Shown here in pieces: positions 61,676 through 64,000 of a DNA stretch of 64,000 nucleotides. The DNA comes from Torymus aiolomorphi (lineage: Eukaryota > Arthropoda > Insecta > Hymenoptera > Torymidae), in assembly GCA_036365515.1 (NCBI GenBank), contig CM070876.1, positions 172,447,978 through 172,511,977 of the forward strand, given 5' to 3'. Below the pieces are notes generated by a model. It worked only from the letters and a program-made list of their open reading frames with translations. It had not been told where the DNA came from and did no database searches. Made by a program: the position numbers and the translations under genes. Numbering within the stretch: the first letter of the stretch is position 1; each line of letters starts with the position of its first letter.

Positions 61676-61805
61676 TGACTATGACCTATGAGCTTAGTAC
61701 TCGTAAACTTCCGCGCTGATTGGCTAATATTTACGAATCAACCAATCAGCGAGTGAGTCTACAAGTACTAAGTGAAATTAAAAACATAGGTCATAGCCAT
61801 AACAG
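61676..61805. mobile_element. Hairpin with CTATGACCTATG arms
   Basis: GTGACTATGACCTATG faces CATAGGTCATAGCCATAAC; inner AGTACTCGT and GCTGATTGGCTAATATTTA have partners CTACAAGTACT and ACCAATCAGCGAG. The GCTGATTGGCTAATATTTA core is shared with 58096-58290. Confidence 0.7.
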
Positions 61806-61891
61806 TCATGCAATGTGGATTCATTGTGAGGCCCGCAGCGCAGTCGCAGGGCGCAGGGGCGGGATCATGAGGCTGTCTCACCGTCGAGACA

Positions 61892-62035
61892 GGGGCCTTT
61901 CTACATATGTGTGTTCTGTGTGTGCTGTGTGTTCCCGACAAAGACAGATAGATCTGTTCCGTTTATGTGAGACAGAGACAGACATAGAGAGAAGTTGTCT
62001 AGAACAGACAGAACACACATATGTAGAAAGGGCCC
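61892..62035. mobile_element. Hairpin MITE with GGGGCCTTTCTACATATG ends, copy 2
   Basis: GGGGCCTTTCTACATATGTG faces CACATATGTAGAAAGGGCCC. The interior (GTTCCCGACAAAGACAGATA) is the reverse complement of the matching part of copy 1 at 50641, so the two are inverted relative to each other. It is followed by a diverged arm of the 50469 hairpin family. Confidence 0.8.
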
Positions 62036-62931
62036 AGAGCGTTTGGTGACACAGAACTCTCTCACCAGGGGTGATGTTTTCAGATGGACTTTAGTGTGGA
62101 ACATAGGAACGTAGGAACGATAGGCTCTACCAGAAGCCATCTTGAACACCCGCGGGTTTTAAATATTTTAAAAACAATTTTACATGATTTGTTCCTTAAG
62201 AAATGATTATTATGGATTATTTGTAAATTTTTTTATTTTTAATATAACTTCGTTTATTTATCTAAATTAATGAATCCCAAAACATAGATTTTTATTAAAT
62301 CAAATTTTTATTGATAAGTTTAAAAAAAATACAAATACAAATACAAAAATATAAATTATGAAAATAATACAAATACAAAAACAAATACAAAATACAACAA
62401 ATAAAAAAAATACAAATACAAAAATATAAATTGAGAATTATAAATTCTCAAACCATTCTTTCATCTCCGCTTTGGTTTAAGTGTTTGTGTGTGAGTGCAT
62501 GTTTGTGTTGTTCCTTTCCGTATCTAAAAAAGCTTTAACAATTAAACACAAATTAAATCTTTCAAAATTTATTTCTCACTACTCACGTCTTTTCATATAA
62601 TTTTATCTTGAGAAAATCAAACTAAACCATAAAACTAAAAAATAACAACAAAAAATATCTCTTATTCTTTCCTAGCTAGTATGTGTGCATGTGTGTGATA
62701 TTTTCTTGTCTGTGTTCTTCACAGTCTTTCTTCTACGTCTTCTCTTTCTCTTACTCCACCTGCCTCTCTTTGCTTTCTTCCTTGACTACATCTTCATCTT
62801 CTGGGCGCTTTCTCTATTCTCTCTCTCCTACTTCTACCATTATATACGAGAATGTTCATTCATTTTTTTTAAATATTTCTGCATTGAATCATTTGTTAAA
62901 TTTATTGAAAATAATTGTTATTTTTTAACAG

Positions 62932-63382
62932 CTGATTGTGGTTATAACCCTTCTCCATCAATGTTACTGCCAATAGTGGATGCACCTGAAAGGTCTCCAG
63001 CTTTTCGTTACACATCAGAACTTGTAAAAACACGTTGCAAGGTAGAGCAGGCGATTGGACAGCTAACAGGCGTGTGGAAAGTGATCAACAGATCCAGGCA
63101 ATTATTTTATACATCAGAAAATGTGGCCAAATTGATTAATTGTAGCGCCATTTTACACAATTTCAGAAAAAGTCATGGGTATGATAAAAAATATTAAGAA
63201 ATTTATGCTTTTATTCTTTTAATTATTTTCTTTTCAATTTAATTTTCAGCATTTTCGATGACAACATTAACATTCAACATATACAGCAAAATCACCATGA
63301 TGATGGAATGCTAATAAGAAATCATGATTATGTAGCAGGCATAGCTGAGCGAAATCGTTTAATTCATCAATATTATACGTAG
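62932..63382 (+). pseudogene. PIF/Harbinger (HARBI1-like) transposase, C-terminal part
   Basis: Two exons, 62932-63178 and 63250-63382, joined in frame, encode about 126 residues and a stop. The block ADCGYNPSPSML, then TSELVKTRCKVEQAIGQL, then INCSAILHNF matches the end of the DDE_4 nuclease domain (GDSGYP...TR..VE.AFG.LK...C..LHN). The third catalytic acidic residue is expected in the VE/EQ region. The N-terminal two thirds are missing: upstream sequence to 62360 is pyrimidine-rich with no matching domain. It is either a truncated copy or the last exons of a gene with a distant 5' part. Such an enzyme would recognise TTA/TAA-flanked elements like those nearby. Confidence 0.78.
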
Positions 63383-63544
63383 ATCAAGTATAAATTATTA
63401 TTATTAACATTTTTTTTAATTTTTAGCCAATTTGCTTGAAATTTAGTCTGGTGATAATTGTGAGACGATTATTCCTTTACTTATAAGAAATTATATTATA
63501 TTTTTATATAACTCGTGCCCACTGTGCCGAGCTGCTTTGTCTGT

Positions 63545-63662
63545 AAAAAAAAACGTCCGAAATTTAGCATACTCGTGACTCATGGTAGAAAATTAACATG
63601 TTGAACTTCTGCTATGGGGGTTACGAGTATGATACATTTCGGACAATGATTTTTTTTACGGA
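63545..63662. mobile_element. Hairpin related to the core of the 61428 element
   Basis: TGTAAAAAAAAACGTCCGAAA pairs with TTTCGGAC...TTTTTTTTACGGA. The interior (TAGCATACTCGTGACTCATG, ATGTTGAACTTCTGC) matches the core at about 61505-61575. Confidence 0.72.
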
Positions 63663-64000
63663 TCATACAAAGCCCAAAACTCCAAACTATGTATTAGATT
63701 ATTAGATAATGCACGTATCTGCTGTACTAACCTCAACGTACTTCTGTTTATAATCAATGTATTATTATTATCATTTTCAAACATTTTGAGCCCATTTGTC
63801 TGAAATTTGGTCTGTGATAATAAGTTAGTTTTTTTGACCCGCTCAAAGAATAAAAGGTGATAATAATATATTGTGTTAAAAACATTGAGGCTAGTACTTA
63901 TTTTCTAAGTAATTTATATTTTTGTATTTGTATTTTTTTTAAACTTATCAATAAAAATTTGATTTAATAAAAATCTATATTTTGGGATTCATTAATTTAG

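Larger units (their letters stand above)
62262..64000. mobile_element. Inverted-repeat unit enclosing a Harbinger transposase remnant
   Basis: 62262-62358 (CTAAATTAATGAATCCCAAA onward) is repeated in reverse complement at about 63907-64000, nearly perfectly over 95 bases. The match reaches the last base of the window, so the right arm may extend further. An (ACAAAT)-rich stretch follows the left arm. Between the arms lie the transposase exons and a hairpin. Confidence 0.75.

Noticed and set aside
62685..62931. N-terminal extension of the Harbinger transposase frame
   Set aside because: Phe/Leu-rich translation of a pyrimidine tract that leads into a TTTTTTAACAG acceptor; it is intron-like.
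50270..63662. CRISPR-like array of repeats
   Set aside because: Repeats are inverted and of variable length with transposon-type target duplications, in a eukaryotic genome; no regular spacer pattern.

Overview
The window is insect nuclear DNA. Its genes have spliced exons with GT-AG (and two apparent GC-AG) introns and TATA plus TCAGT initiator promoters. The gene set is animal: a Ly6/GPI protein, N-myristoyltransferase, secreted serpins, Lin-7 and a THAP protein. Flanks are AT-rich and packed with microsatellites and small inverted-repeat transposons. A hymenopteran such as a parasitoid wasp would fit, but nothing here proves the order.

Layout. Positions 1-2344 hold the intron and last exon of a Ly6/uPAR-type GPI-anchored protein. 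Positions 2345-10459 are low-complexity DNA with very long dinucleotide tracts and a foldback element built from exact 30-bp repeats (4121-4582). A complete seven-exon N-myristoyltransferase gene lies at 10460-13433. Positions 13434-23653 are gene-poor with several repeat clusters. Two tandem serpin genes on the minus strand (23654-29862 and 31626-35028) share almost the same eight-exon structure but have different predicted P1 residues (Leu and Lys). A small uncharacterised secreted or membrane protein (36151-37716, minus) follows, then a cysteine-rich secreted protein (42552-43739, plus). Two foldback elements made of AAACGTTT repeats occupy 44796-46631, and a complete lin-7/veli gene lies at 47336-48913.

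From about 50.2 kb to the end the window is mostly palindromes. At least fifteen hairpin-forming inverted repeats of about 120 to 1750 bp lie back to back or nested. Several are flanked by TTA or TAA as in PIF/Harbinger insertions, and some share ends or cores as if parts had been exchanged. One 1.75-kb palindrome carries, in both arms, a decayed fragment resembling an IGHMBP2/UPF1-type SF1 helicase. A THAP gene (53906-55179) has the DNA-binding and coiled-coil part of a P-element-type transposase but not the catalytic core. The matching C-terminal domain lies just downstream and is broken by a CACTGAG-ended element that contains a tRNA-like sequence. The 3' end of a PIF/Harbinger transposase lies at 62932-63382, inside an inverted repeat that runs to or past the window edge.

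The host genes do not form one pathway. The two serpins are a tandem duplication and probably control extracellular proteases. The 50-64 kb block looks like a DNA-transposon graveyard that, if transcribed, would give many long hairpin RNAs. All coordinates and splice sites were read by eye. No alignment, expression or database evidence was available.
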